32,526 nucleotides of DNA from Hyphomicrobiaceae bacterium (GCA_021647535.1 JAKIUO010000009.1:1-32526), one strand, 5' to 3'. Numbered from the stretch's first letter, positions 9,663 through 17,352 are shown. The notes: a model not told the origin generated them from the letters alone. Numbers and translations: made by a program.

Positions 9663-10029
9663 TTCGTATTTCACAGACGATAAAATGAGTGTTTGAAAAA
9701 AAAATAAGGAAGGTTTTTTCTGGACTTTTGAACGGCTTCCTTATTATCAGTGTAGAGATATAGTAAAACATTCTAGTTCTTGTATATAGAAGAGGGTAGA
9801 CCAGCATGTTGATAAGGTTTCATTTACTTTATTCTGCTTGGTGCACTTGACAATCACTAAGAAAAAGATGTTTAGTGTCGTTATAAAGAATATTTGAATT
9901 CCCGTGTTTATTCAGGTCCGCCGCATCTCCTGAGACACAGGGATATTTGGGTCAAAAGTTTTCAGTCTGAGTGGCCTCCTCGTTAAAGCTGAAAATGATG
10001 ACCCGATTTGAGCCTTACTTTTGGCTCAT

Positions 10030-10100
10030 GAAACCGGTCTCTGAGCATCCTCGATTCGGATCTACCCCGCTGCCGAATGGATGTGAAGGGGGCCGGTTTC
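10030..10100. repeat. Nested inverted repeat (extended hairpin)
   Basis: Three nested arm pairs: GAAACCGG (10030-10037) with CCGGTTTC (10093-10100), CATCC (10046-10050) with GGATG (10079-10083), and ATTCGG (10054-10059) with CCGAAT (10073-10078). Either strand could fold as one long stem with internal loops. No coding content is seen. Confidence 0.5.
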
Positions 10101-10194
10101 GGATTCATCCCTACAGAAAAAATATTATGATCTGAATTTTGGATATGTGTCATGCATACCAGAATGAAAAATGATTGACTCATATCTGTTTCGA

Positions 10195-10298
10195 GCGCCT
10201 TCTAGGGTCTTCACCCGGGATACAGAATGGCAATGAGTTGATATATGGAAAGGTTCTCGTTTGCGGCATGGACCCCGGGTGAAGAACCCGGGGAGCGC
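10195..10298. repeat. MITE-like element with about 25-bp imperfect inverted ends
   Basis: The left end (from 10195) and the right end (to 10298) begin with GCGC and share TTCACCCGGG in inverted orientation, with several mismatches between. The interior of about 50 bp is non-coding. Confidence 0.5.
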
Positions 10299-10449
10299 TT
10301 GTAAGATTTTGAAGGATCGGTAAAGGTCAGCCTTTTCGCGAACTGATATTATGGTACTCTTGTCTCTTATGCGAGCCGCCCCGTATCTCACTCATTGCAT
10401 TGCCTCAAAAGCCGCTGTGCGGCTTGTCTTCGCCAGCCAATGCTTCTCT

Positions 10450-10500
10450 CTGCGAGGTTTGGCATCTTTGCAGATGGCATTGGGGGCTTGTCCCCATAGG
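10450..10500 (+). repeat. Dispersed palindromic repeat, copy A
   Basis: This stretch aligns over about 50 bp with 32118-32165. Both start CTGCGAGGYTTGGCRTCTT and end in TTGGGG-CT-GTCCCCA. Here the central palindrome is degenerate (GGGGGCTTGTCCCC). A related copy lies at 20.6 kb. Confidence 0.55.
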
Positions 10501-10604
10501 CGCTAAGTTACGGACAAACTTGCTGCGCAATCGGGCTGCTGCCCAAACCCGCCCTTTTTTAATTTCCCCGTTTCAACTGCCAAACGCAACATTCTGCTTA
10601 CTGA

Positions 10605-10721
10605 TGGAATATTGTTTTGGTTTACTGGTTTTTCGGGCGGGGTCAAGGGCATGGTCGCGTAGCGATGCGTAGCACCCTTGAGGCTGTCCTAAAAACCAGT
10701 AAGATTTGACGAACCATTCCA
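10605..10721. repeat. 117-bp inverted-repeat element next to the IS30 remnant
   Basis: The two halves are imperfect inverted copies. Arms share TGGAAT at the outer ends, a perfect 12-bp block TTACTGGTTTTT (10622-10633 with 10691-10702), and TCAAGGG at the inner ends (10643-10649 with 10675-10681), around a loop of about 25 bp. It lies 70 bp before the IS30 transposase start. It could be a MITE or a solo non-coding element. Confidence 0.55.
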
Positions 10722-10789
10722 TATGTCTTTGATTTATCGGCCAGATGGCTGCAAACCTCTTTGGGACACCACATCTCAAGGAGGACCAC

Positions 10790-11047
10790 ATGCCCAAACG
10801 AGCTTGCCATCTGACCTATGAACAAAGATGCCAGATTGTCGCTTTTTTACAAGCCGGAATTTGTCGCGCGCAAATCGCTCGCCAGCTTGGCGTTCACCGC
10901 TCGACCATCACCAGAGAGTTGCAGCGCAATCGCGGCAAATGCGGCTATCGTTTCAAACAAGCTCATAACAAGGCCTCTGACAGGCGAAAAAAGGCCTCCA
11001 GCGTGCGGCGAAAAATCACCCCGTCGCAGATCGAGAAGATGGAATAA
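10790..11047 (+). pseudogene. IS30-family transposase, N-terminal fragment
   Basis: From ATG 10790, which has an excellent ribosome site (AAGGAGGA), 85 residues can be read where the family has roughly 300 or more. The fragment keeps the N-terminal helix-turn-helix of IS30 transposases: the start (LTYEQRCQIVAFL), the recognition helix region (HRSTITREL) and the following basic stretch (FKQAHNKASDRRKKAS). The DDE catalytic core is absent. At about 11040-11050 the reading frame runs into the antisense of an integrase fragment and stops. The junction shows that a deletion or rearrangement joined two broken genes head to tail. It is not a functional transposase by itself. Confidence 0.8.
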
Positions 11048-12324
11048 CAACAGCAAAGGCACCCAGAATCTTGGGCTATTCTGTAAGATCAGTGTCCCTT
11101 TGTCATACGGGCGGGCCTTGCTTTTCATGCCAGTGAAGATAGGAGCATCAAAGATAGTTTGAAGCTCTTCACCTGTGAATGGCACAGCTTTAGATACTTC
11201 ATTTTCAACAGTTTTCTTATCCCGAATTATTTTTCGCGATGTGAAAATATTTTTCTGGACCGTATCGTCATACTCTAGCATCAAAAACGTCGACAACGCC
11301 CTGAGGCCCTCAATTTTTTGTTGGCGTAATAGGCCGATATAGGGGGTAAGCCGTCCTCCTTGCCCTTCTTTGAGGCTTCCAGGATATTCAGGCGTTTATA
11401 TCCAGCAAGACATTGATAACGTTGCGGTGCTCCATCAAGTGCATCAACATAATCACGGGCGTCCTTCATGAGATAATCGTTAATACGACGGTTGCCAAAT
11501 GCCCGGATAAATTCCCGATACCAGCCCATCTTCTTATCAAGTTGGTTTTGACTTATATGCTGGTTCTTTGCCAACCATCGTTCCAATGCTTTGGACAGTT
11601 TAGGGTTCTCACTGTCTGAAATCACTACAGGCTTAGCGGTGGGGTGTGGCGACATGATCACCCTCATTGCGGGACTGTATCGCCTGTATCGCCCTGATTT
11701 TAGCACGACCTATAGCATTCAATAATTGCGGATAAGTATCTGATTTTTTGTCGATCTTGATGTTGTGCCGCCTCAGAAGCGCAATAGCATCAGCCGTGAC
11801 ATTCACACCAAGCTTCTGTCGCTCTTCATATGTAAAAGCTTCAAGCTGTCTTTCGACTGACCCCTTTCTTTCGTTGAAGGGGAGGGGTTCTTTGTCAAAA
11901 GTTCCTGTCGCGACCTGCTTTTTCAGGTCAAGCAAGTCTTGATGGTTACAAAAGGCCATTTGAACCAACGCGGTTTCCTGGCAAAACCATCCCACCGTTC
12001 ATTGTCATCTTGTTTCAGCAGTTTGCTGAACAGTTCTTTTTCGATACCGGCAAGTGTTTCTGGAGACAGTTCCTCATATACAGCAACATCAGTCGAAGGC
12101 GGATTTAACAATCTCTGTTCACGGCGGTGGACTTCGAATTTCTCATCAACCTCAACGGCAACAATCTTGATGAGACGCAAGGCTTCGACAATGTTCTTTG
12201 TTCGTAAAGAGATTAGTTCTTCACGCTTTCCGTAAGTTCCAGCTATGTCAGTAGGCACTTTTGCACGGTGATAATAAGTCCCATTACGGCAACTCAATCT
12301 TGTATGTTTAGGCATCTGTTTCAT
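11044..12324 (-). pseudogene. Tyrosine integrase (DUF6538-type N-terminus), frameshifted and truncated
   Basis: The protein starts at ATG 12324 (MKQMPKHTRL) and can be followed through four frame segments. The N-terminal arm and SAM-like region are clear; the core-binding domain includes ALERWLAKNQ and YREFIRAFGN. The last readable segment (PRFWVPLLL) is the start of the catalytic domain, so all catalytic residues (Arg, His, Tyr) are lost. Frame changes occur near 11970-11980, near 11640-11650 at a CCCC run, and at a run of six A (T at 11314-11319 on the + strand). Removing each indel restores a continuous family-like protein. The gene begins 90 bp downstream of the 3' end of tRNA-Gln on the same strand, the usual position for an integrase that uses a tRNA 3' end as its attachment site. 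It is a dead island integrase. Confidence 0.82.
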
Positions 12325-12330
12325 CGCTCT

Positions 12331-12353
12331 GGTGTAGCAGTTTGGTGTAGCAG
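12331..12353 (-). repeat. Two direct 10-bp repeats before the integrase start
   Basis: GGTGTAGCAG occurs at 12331-12340 and 12344-12353 (13-bp period), between tRNA-Gln and the integrase start codon. Directly repeated short motifs at this place could be arm-type integrase binding sites; that is inference from position. Confidence 0.4.
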
Positions 12354-12414
12354 AAGCGTGAACAAGCCCCCTAAACATGGGCTTATGCATAATTTTACGT
12401 TACTTTTTGAGAAT

Positions 12415-12489
12415 TGGCTGGGGCGGCAGGGATCGAACCTGCGAATGACGGGATCAAAACCCGTTGCCTTACCACTTGGCTACGCCCCA
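12415..12489 (-). tRNA. tRNA-Gln(UUG)
   Basis: Read on the minus strand, the acceptor arms TGGGGCG and CGCCCCA pair perfectly. The anticodon stem ACGGG/CCCGT encloses the loop TTTTGAT with anticodon TTG. The T-loop TTCGATC is canonical, the discriminator is G, and CCA is encoded. Its 3' end borders a decayed integrase, so it probably served as the attachment site of a lost island. Confidence 0.95.
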
Positions 12490-12854
12490 TTATCTAAGAC
12501 CTACAAGCGTCGCATTTGGCCAGACGGTATGTCGAGCCAAATGGTTTGCTTTTACAAAGCAGCAACATAACGACTGAATTTAAAGGCTGCAATGTCTATT
12601 TTTCGGTTGCCAAATATTTTATCATCAAATGGTTGACGGAGAATTAAGGAAATCTCATCTGGAGAATTTTAACACTCCCTCTCATTGATTGCTTTGCAAT
12701 CAACAGCTAGAGCAAATTTCACCCGCTCGCAATCATTCCAGCTGACACTTTTGTTCTGTTTTCGGCGCAAAGAAATTTGAAAATATCCAGATATATTCTG
12801 CATTTCTTTGCTTTAGAGGCTGTTGAGTATCAGGCTGAATTTGTCGATTTGAGT
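12490..12854. other. Intergenic region with hairpins
   Basis: About 365 bp without a gene, between tRNA-Gln and the IS3 remnant. It contains a perfect hairpin TTGATTGC-TTT-GCAATCAA at 12685-12703 and a 10-bp inverted pair GCAAAGAAAT / ATTTCTTTGC near 12769 and 12802. Their role is unknown. Confidence 0.5.
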
Positions 12855-13650
12855 ATTTTTCGAGCGAAAATGTCGTTTATAGACTGATGCGAAAAATGGG
12901 CATAGTGGCGATCTATCAAAAGCCACGAACCACCATTGCAAACAAGGATCACAAGAAATATCCCTATCTTTTGAGAGACTTGCTGATTACTCGCCCGAAC
13001 CAGGTATGGTGTACAGACATCACCTACATACCTGTTCAGCGTGGGTTTTTCTATCTCGTGGCGATCATGGACTGGCATTCGCGCAAGGTTTTGGCATGGC
13101 GTTTGTCAAACACGCTGGACACAAGGTTTTGCATTGAGGCTTTGCAAGAGGCGATGGAAAAATACGGCAAGCCGGAGATTTTCAACACGGATCAGGGCTG
13201 CCAGTTCACCTCAAGCAGCTGGTGTGATGTGCTCATCGCCGCTGGGGTGAAAATATCCATGGACGGCAAGGGCAGATGGATGGATAATGTGTTCATCGAG
13301 CGTCTGTGGCGGTCTTTGAAATATGAGTGTGTGTTCTTGCACGATTGGGCATTTGGCAGTGAAGTTCGGGCTGGGCTTGGCAAGTGGCTGGCGTTTTATA
13401 ATGCTTGTCGCCCACATCAGAGTCTCGACTATCTGACGCCGGATGAAGCATATGCCGGGAACAAACCATTGGGACCTATGGATATGATCGATAACGCTGC
13501 CGCGTTACCCACATACCCACAGGATAAAAACAGCAGCAATGATAACATTGTTGTTTTGAAAGAAGTGGCCTGACGACCACAACACGACGTGGGCAGATCA
13601 GTAGCTTAAGCTACATTCAGACCTGTCCAGTTTCATCAGACCAGCTCAGG
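12855..13650 (+). mobile_element. IS3-family insertion sequence remnant, left part deleted
   Basis: The right portion of an IS3-type element: most of the orfB transposase and about 75 bp of downstream DNA up to the point (about 13640-13650) where an integrase reading frame begins. The left inverted repeat, orfA and the 5' part of orfB are not present in the window. Boundaries are approximate, because the left terminal repeat needed to define them is missing. Confidence 0.7.
12887..13573 (+). pseudogene. IS3-family transposase OrfB, N-terminally truncated
   Basis: 228 residues from ATG 12887. Family-like sequence already begins a few codons upstream (YRLMRKMG), so this ATG is internal and about 50 or more N-terminal residues are gone. 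The retroviral-type integrase core is complete: D44 in WCTDITY, D102 in NTDQG and E138 in NVFIERLW, with the 35-residue D-E spacing typical of DDE transposases. The C-terminus (RPHQSLDYLTPDEAYAG) is normal. Without OrfA and the N-terminal DNA-binding part it is very unlikely to move DNA. It sits inside an integrase gene, whose C-terminal part resumes 80 bp downstream. Confidence 0.88.
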
Positions 13651-14103
13651 GAGGACTTGGAACAAATATTTATGGATTGGCTGCACTTCCTCAAAATTAA
13701 CCAGCTCTTTTCCGATAGCGACCCTCTGCTCCCAAAAACAGCAATGGGGCAAGATCAAAACGGTTTTGCCGTTAGCGGCCTCTCCCGCGAGCACTGGGCC
13801 AATACAACCCCGGTCAGGAAGATATTCAAAGAGGCATTTTTAGCCGCTGGCCTGCCCGTTTACACACCTCACCGCTTCCGCAATATGATTGTTTCTCAAA
13901 TGTACGAACGCAAGCTCGACATTGCCCAGTTCAAGGCATGGAGCCAGAGCCTTGGCCATGAAAATGTGCAAACCACCCTTGCCAACTATGGAAAAATCCC
14001 TCTCATGCAACAAGAAAGCCTGATCCGTGGCGAAAATGAAGAGGGCCACCACGATGCGACAAAAACCGAACTGGATGAAGTAGCCCGTAATATCGGCCTT
14101 TGA
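13651..14103 (+). pseudogene. Second tyrosine integrase, C-terminal fragment
   Basis: About 150 residues of a tyrosine recombinase from a family distinct from the integrase at 11-12.3 kb. The reading frame is open through the IS boundary (LREDLEQIFMDWL), showing that the normal start is absent. Catalytic residues of the C-terminal half are present: HxxR (H72, R75 counted from TTG 13657) in TPHRFRN, His101 in SLGHE, and the nucleophile Tyr111 in LANYG. The region with the first catalytic Arg and the DNA-binding N-terminus was lost to the IS3 insertion and deletion. It ends 170 bp before the 3' end of tRNA-Pro. It is probably a relic of a second, independent integration event. Confidence 0.82.
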
Positions 14104-14273
14104 ACACCAGTCGCGCTGGTGTATGGCGATTTTACAGGGTTTGGCACAAGATCGGCAATAATCGCCAACACCTCAATCGGGAAAGTGAGATTTTAGTCTT
14201 TGCAATTTGTGCCGGTTTGGTACCCCGGAGCGTTTTTCATGCCCCAGCACTGCACCTAAGTGATTGTTTTAAA

Positions 14274-14351
14274 TGGTCGGAGCGAGAGGATTTGAACCTC
14301 CGACCCCTGGTCCCCCAGACCAGTGCGCTAACCGGGCTGCGCCACGCTCCG
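14274..14351 (-). tRNA. tRNA-Pro(GGG)
   Basis: On the minus strand the acceptor arms CGGAGCG / CGCTCCG pair perfectly. The anticodon stem CTGGT/ACCAG holds the loop CTGGGGG with anticodon GGG. The T-arm GGAGG-TTCAAAT-CCTCT is canonical, the discriminator is A, and CCA is encoded (78 nt in total). Confidence 0.95.
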
Positions 14352-14481
14352 ACATGCACCGCTTTTGTTGAGCTGGTGCAAGGGATATTCTCTGCCTGTT
14401 TTTTGCAAAAAGGTCAAGGCTGCCTAGCAAGTTTTAAGCACATTTATCCGCTGACCCGCCTGCTGCCTCTTGCAAGGGAAA

Positions 14482-15084
14482 TTATTTGCCTTTTCCCTTG
14501 CCTGTTTTCTTGGCTGGTGTTTTTTTACTGGTGGCCTTTTTGGCGGGGCTCTTCTTGCCCTTGGCGGCACTTGTGCTCTTTTTTGTGGTACTCGTATCAG
14601 TCGTTTTCGCCTTGGCGGTCGGTTTTGCAGTCGTGCTGGCTTTGTCCGCCGTTTTGGCTTTCGGAACTGTTTTGGCTTTGCCGGCGACCTTGCCCTTGGC
14701 CGGAGTTTTCGCTTTACTGGTTTTTCTGGTTCGGGCGCTCGTTGCCACCTTGCCTTTGGCCTTGCCATTGCTTTTACCAGCATCCGCCTTGATGGTTTCA
14801 TCAATGCGTTTTTTCATGATGTTGCTGGCCCGAAACACCAGAACCCGGCGCGGCGTTATCGGTACTTCCTCACCGGTCTTCGGGTTGCGGCCAATACGCT
14901 GGCGTTTTTCACGAATTCCAAAGCTACCAAAAGAAGACAGCTTTACGGGCTCCCCTCGGGCCAGCGCTGCAGAAAGTTCCTGCAGCACTGTTTCCACAAG
15001 TTCAGCAGCTTCATGCCGTGGCAATCCTACAGTCTTAACGACGGATTCAACCAAATCGGCTCTTGTCAGGGTTTTTTCACTCAA
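14482..15084 (-). CDS. ihfA: Integration host factor alpha subunit with histone-H1-like C-terminal tail
   Basis: DNA-bending nucleoid protein that pairs with IHF beta. Residues 1-100 form a complete HU/IHF domain: TLTRADL near the start, KLSSFGSF (48-55), and the beta-arm RNPKTG (66-71) with the intercalating proline at 68. Residues about 101-200 are an added tail of Lys, Ala, Thr, Ser, Pro and Gly with many KAK, TPAK and AKK units, like histone H1 tails. Normal IHF alpha is only about 100 residues. I chose TTG 15084 because GGGGAGG (15094-15100) lies 9 nt upstream and family members start just before TLTRADL; ATG 15108 would add eight residues and has no ribosome site. It lies downstream of plsX-fabH-fabH, the usual alphaproteobacterial place for ihfA. 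Tail function is inferred: non-specific DNA compaction. Confidence 0.92.
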   Translation of the reverse strand: MSEKTLTRADLVESVVKTVGLPRHEAAELVETVLQELSAALARGEPVKLSSFGSFGIREKRQRIGRNPKTGEEVPITPRRVLVFRASNIMKKRIDETIKADAGKSNGKAKGKVATSARTRKTSKAKTPAKGKVAGKAKTVPKAKTADKASTTAKPTAKAKTTDTSTTKKSTSAAKGKKSPAKKATSKKTPAKKTGKGKGK

Positions 15085-15093
15085 TTTAAATCG

Positions 15094-15100
15094 CCTCCCC
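15094..15100 (-). promoter_or_regulatory. Ribosome binding site favouring a TTG start for ihfA
   Basis: GGGGAGG on the minus strand, 9 nt before TTG 15084. It lies inside the reading frame extended from ATG 15108, so it argues for the shorter protein. Confidence 0.5.
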
Positions 15101-15281
15101 ACTTGCATTGACCCGATGCTATACAGACTTATTATTAATAGTCAATGGCTTAGGATGTTTTCCCCACGAAAAAAGTGGGATAACCGTTCAGGAATTATTC
15201 ATTCAAAAATTGCAATACTCGCCTAATCAGAGCATTTTTCACCCCTTGAGGCCAGCGAAATAATCTGCCTTACCCTAGCAG

Positions 15282-16259
15282 CTACCAACGCACCAGAACA
15301 GAGCCCCAGGTAAACCCCCCTCCCATGGCTTCAAAAAGAACCAGTTGATTTGACTCAAGTTTTCCAGATTCGTACAGGCTATTGAGGGCCAGCGGCACTG
15401 AAGCTGCTGATGTATTCCCCTGACGATCAAGGGTTATGATGATCTTGTCATCAGGCAATCCCACCCTTTTTGCCACCCCTTCCAAAATGCGCCCATTGGC
15501 CTGATGAGGGACAAACCAGTCAATATCATCTGCGCCAAAACCAGTGGCCTGCAAGGCCTCGTGAATGGCATCAGATATATTGGCAACGGCATGGCGGAAC
15601 ACTTCGCGGCCATTCATCTGCACCGTGCCGATGCTTTTTGTTGAAGAGGGACCACCAGTGGCCGTCAAAAGATCACGATAACGCCCGTCAGAGCGTAAAT
15701 GGCAGGCCAATATGCCCCGGTCCGACAGATCGCCCTGCCCTTCAATGCCTTCGACTATCGTCGCCCCTGCCCCGTCGCCAAACAACACACAGGTATTGCG
15801 ATCAGTCCAGTCCATCAAACGCGTCAGGGTTTCAGCGCCAATCACCAATATGCGCTTATAGGCCCCGGCAACAATAAAACTGTCAGCAATGGCCAGCCCG
15901 TAAAGAAAGCCGGAGCAAGCCGCCTGCAAATCAAACGCGGCGCCATTGGTCATGCCAAGCTCAGCTTGCACAATACAGGCTGTGGAGGGAAAAGTGCGGT
16001 CAGGCGTGGTGGTCCCGACAATGATCATATCAATTTCACTGGCCGCCAGACCGGCGCGCTCCAGAGCCATCTTGGCCGCTGCTACAGCGAAATGAGAGGT
16101 GAATTCCCCCTGCGCCGCCATATGGCGCTGTTTGATGCCGGTACGCTCAAGTATCCATTCATCAGACGTATCCACAAAGGTCGAGAGCTCTTCATTGGTG
16201 ACGATGCGCTCTGGCAAATAAGCGCCGACACTTCTGATTATGGTTCTTGTTACAGACAT
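15282..16259 (-). CDS. fabH: Beta-ketoacyl-ACP synthase III, second tandem copy
   Basis: Condenses an acyl-CoA (normally acetyl-CoA) with malonyl-ACP to begin fatty-acid synthesis in the cytoplasm. At 325 residues it has the normal length and aligns without gaps to the neighbouring copy, with roughly two-thirds identity by eye. The Cys-His-Asn triad is intact: C115 in AACSGF, H252 in VPHQAN and N282 in GNTSAAS. The C-terminal GGGFTWGSVLVRW is typical. It begins 24 bp after the stop of the first copy, with a GAGAGA ribosome site, so the two are co-transcribed. Differences near the active-site entrance (for example LYGLAIADSFIVAG against VYALATADSFLRCG) could change acyl-CoA preference; that is inference. 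Both copies appear functional. Confidence 0.93.
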   Translation of the reverse strand: MSVTRTIIRSVGAYLPERIVTNEELSTFVDTSDEWILERTGIKQRHMAAQGEFTSHFAVAAAKMALERAGLAASEIDMIIVGTTTPDRTFPSTACIVQAELGMTNGAAFDLQAACSGFLYGLAIADSFIVAGAYKRILVIGAETLTRLMDWTDRNTCVLFGDGAGATIVEGIEGQGDLSDRGILACHLRSDGRYRDLLTATGGPSSTKSIGTVQMNGREVFRHAVANISDAIHEALQATGFGADDIDWFVPHQANGRILEGVAKRVGLPDDKIIITLDRQGNTSAASVPLALNSLYESGKLESNQLVLFEAMGGGFTWGSVLVRW

Positions 16260-16283
16260 AGCGTTCTCTCAACAAAAGCCACA

Positions 16284-17261
16284 CTACCAGCGCACCAGAA
16301 CAGAGCCCCAGGTGAAGCCGCCGCCCATGGCTTCAAACAAAACCAGTTGCTCACGCTTCAGATTTCCACTCTCATAAAGATGATTGAGGGCCAGCGGAAT
16401 GGAGGCCGCCGAGGTGTTGGCATGTATGTCCATGGTCATCACCACCCGATCAATGGCCAGGCCAATCTTTTTGGCTGTACCTTCCAAAATACGCCGGTTG
16501 GCCTGATGAGCGACGAACCAGTCTATATCTTCAGCCTTCAGGCCAGTTTCGTGCAGGGCATCACGTATGACATCAGCAATATTAGTGACGGCATGGCGAA
16601 ACACTTCGCGGCCTTCCATGCGCAGCTTGCCAACCGTTCCTGTTGAAGACGGTCCACCATCCACATGCAGCTTGTTGCGAAAACGCCCATCGGAGCGCAG
16701 CTTGCTGGTCAAAATACCGCGATCGCTGATCTTTCCTTCGCCGGATTGTGCTTCCAGTACAACCGCTCCCGCTCCATCGCCAAACAACACGCAGGTATTG
16801 CGATCTTCCCAGTCAACAATGCGCGAAAAGGTTTCAGCGCCAATCACCAGAATACGCTCATAGTCGCCACAGCGCAAAAAACTGTCAGCGGTGGCCAGCG
16901 CATAAACAAAGCCTGAGCAAACCGCTTGCAGATCAAAGGCGGCGCCCCTGGTCATGCCGAGCTTGGCCTGAATGGTACACGCCGTAGACGGAAAGGTTTT
17001 ATCAGGAGTTGAGGTGGCGACCAGGACCAGATCAATATCGATGGGATGGAGCTCGGCACGTTCCAGCGCCTGCTTGGCGGCAGCCAGACCAAGGTCAGAG
17101 GTCAGCTCCCCCTTCGCCGCGATATGACGCTGCTTGATGCCGGTGCGCTCGGTGATCCACTCATCTGACGTATCGACCATTCTGGAAAGCTCATCATTGG
17201 TCATGATGCGTTCGGGCAGATAGCCCCCACACCCTCTTATGACTGAACGGATCTTCGACAT
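16284..17261 (-). CDS. fabH: Beta-ketoacyl-ACP synthase III, first tandem copy
   Basis: Same reaction as the adjacent copy: the initiating condensation of type II fatty-acid synthesis. It has 325 residues and the complete triad C115 (AVCSGF), H252 (VAHQAN) and N282 (ANTSAAS). ATG 17261 is preceded by GAGGG at a normal distance. It is the first gene after plsX, which is the usual single fabH position in alphaproteobacteria, so this is probably the ancestral copy and the downstream one the duplicate or a diverged paralog. Between plsX and this gene lie short tandem repeats, which may affect spacing in the polycistronic mRNA. No inactivating change is seen. Confidence 0.95.
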   Translation of the reverse strand: MSKIRSVIRGCGGYLPERIMTNDELSRMVDTSDEWITERTGIKQRHIAAKGELTSDLGLAAAKQALERAELHPIDIDLVLVATSTPDKTFPSTACTIQAKLGMTRGAAFDLQAVCSGFVYALATADSFLRCGDYERILVIGAETFSRIVDWEDRNTCVLFGDGAGAVVLEAQSGEGKISDRGILTSKLRSDGRFRNKLHVDGGPSSTGTVGKLRMEGREVFRHAVTNIADVIRDALHETGLKAEDIDWFVAHQANRRILEGTAKKIGLAIDRVVMTMDIHANTSAASIPLALNHLYESGNLKREQLVLFEAMGGGFTWGSVLVRW

Positions 17262-17273
17262 TTCATTCCCTCT

Positions 17274-17352
17274 TTTACTCAGATGGTCTTTATACTCAGA
17301 CGGCCTTAACTCAGATGGCCCTTACCCCAGCCAACTCTTTTACTCAGTCAGA
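17274..17352. repeat. Short tandem repeats between plsX and fabH
   Basis: The unit ACTCAGAYGGYCYTTA recurs about every 16 bp (near 17277, 17294 and 17309), with a decayed unit and a final ACTCAG at 17342 that overlaps the plsX stop region. No other gap in this operon shows such repeats. Confidence 0.65.

Larger units (their letters stand above)
9595..10789. other. Gene-free region with several structured repeats
   Basis: About 1.2 kb without a credible gene. ORFs here are short, have no ribosome sites and overlap palindromic repeats. The first 300 bp are AT-rich. From 10030 on it holds four separate palindromic structures (listed individually) that lead up to the IS30 remnant. It looks like intergenic DNA colonised by small non-coding elements. 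Confidence 0.6.

Noticed and set aside
10400..10672. 90-codon ORF before the IS30 remnant
   Set aside because: It runs through two palindromic repeats and has no ribosome site.
9595..12414. A second copy of the tRNA-Gln 3' end that would mark the far end of the island
   Set aside because: No stretch matching the T-arm and acceptor of tRNA-Gln was found, so the island boundary cannot be given.
14470..15226. Two long antisense ORFs with hydrophobic, membrane-like composition
   Set aside because: They are the reverse of the Lys/Ala-rich ihfA tail, which reads as Leu/Phe/Ala on the other strand.
17274..17352. CRISPR-like array
   Set aside because: The units are 16 bp, adjacent without spacers and decayed, so this is a simple tandem repeat.
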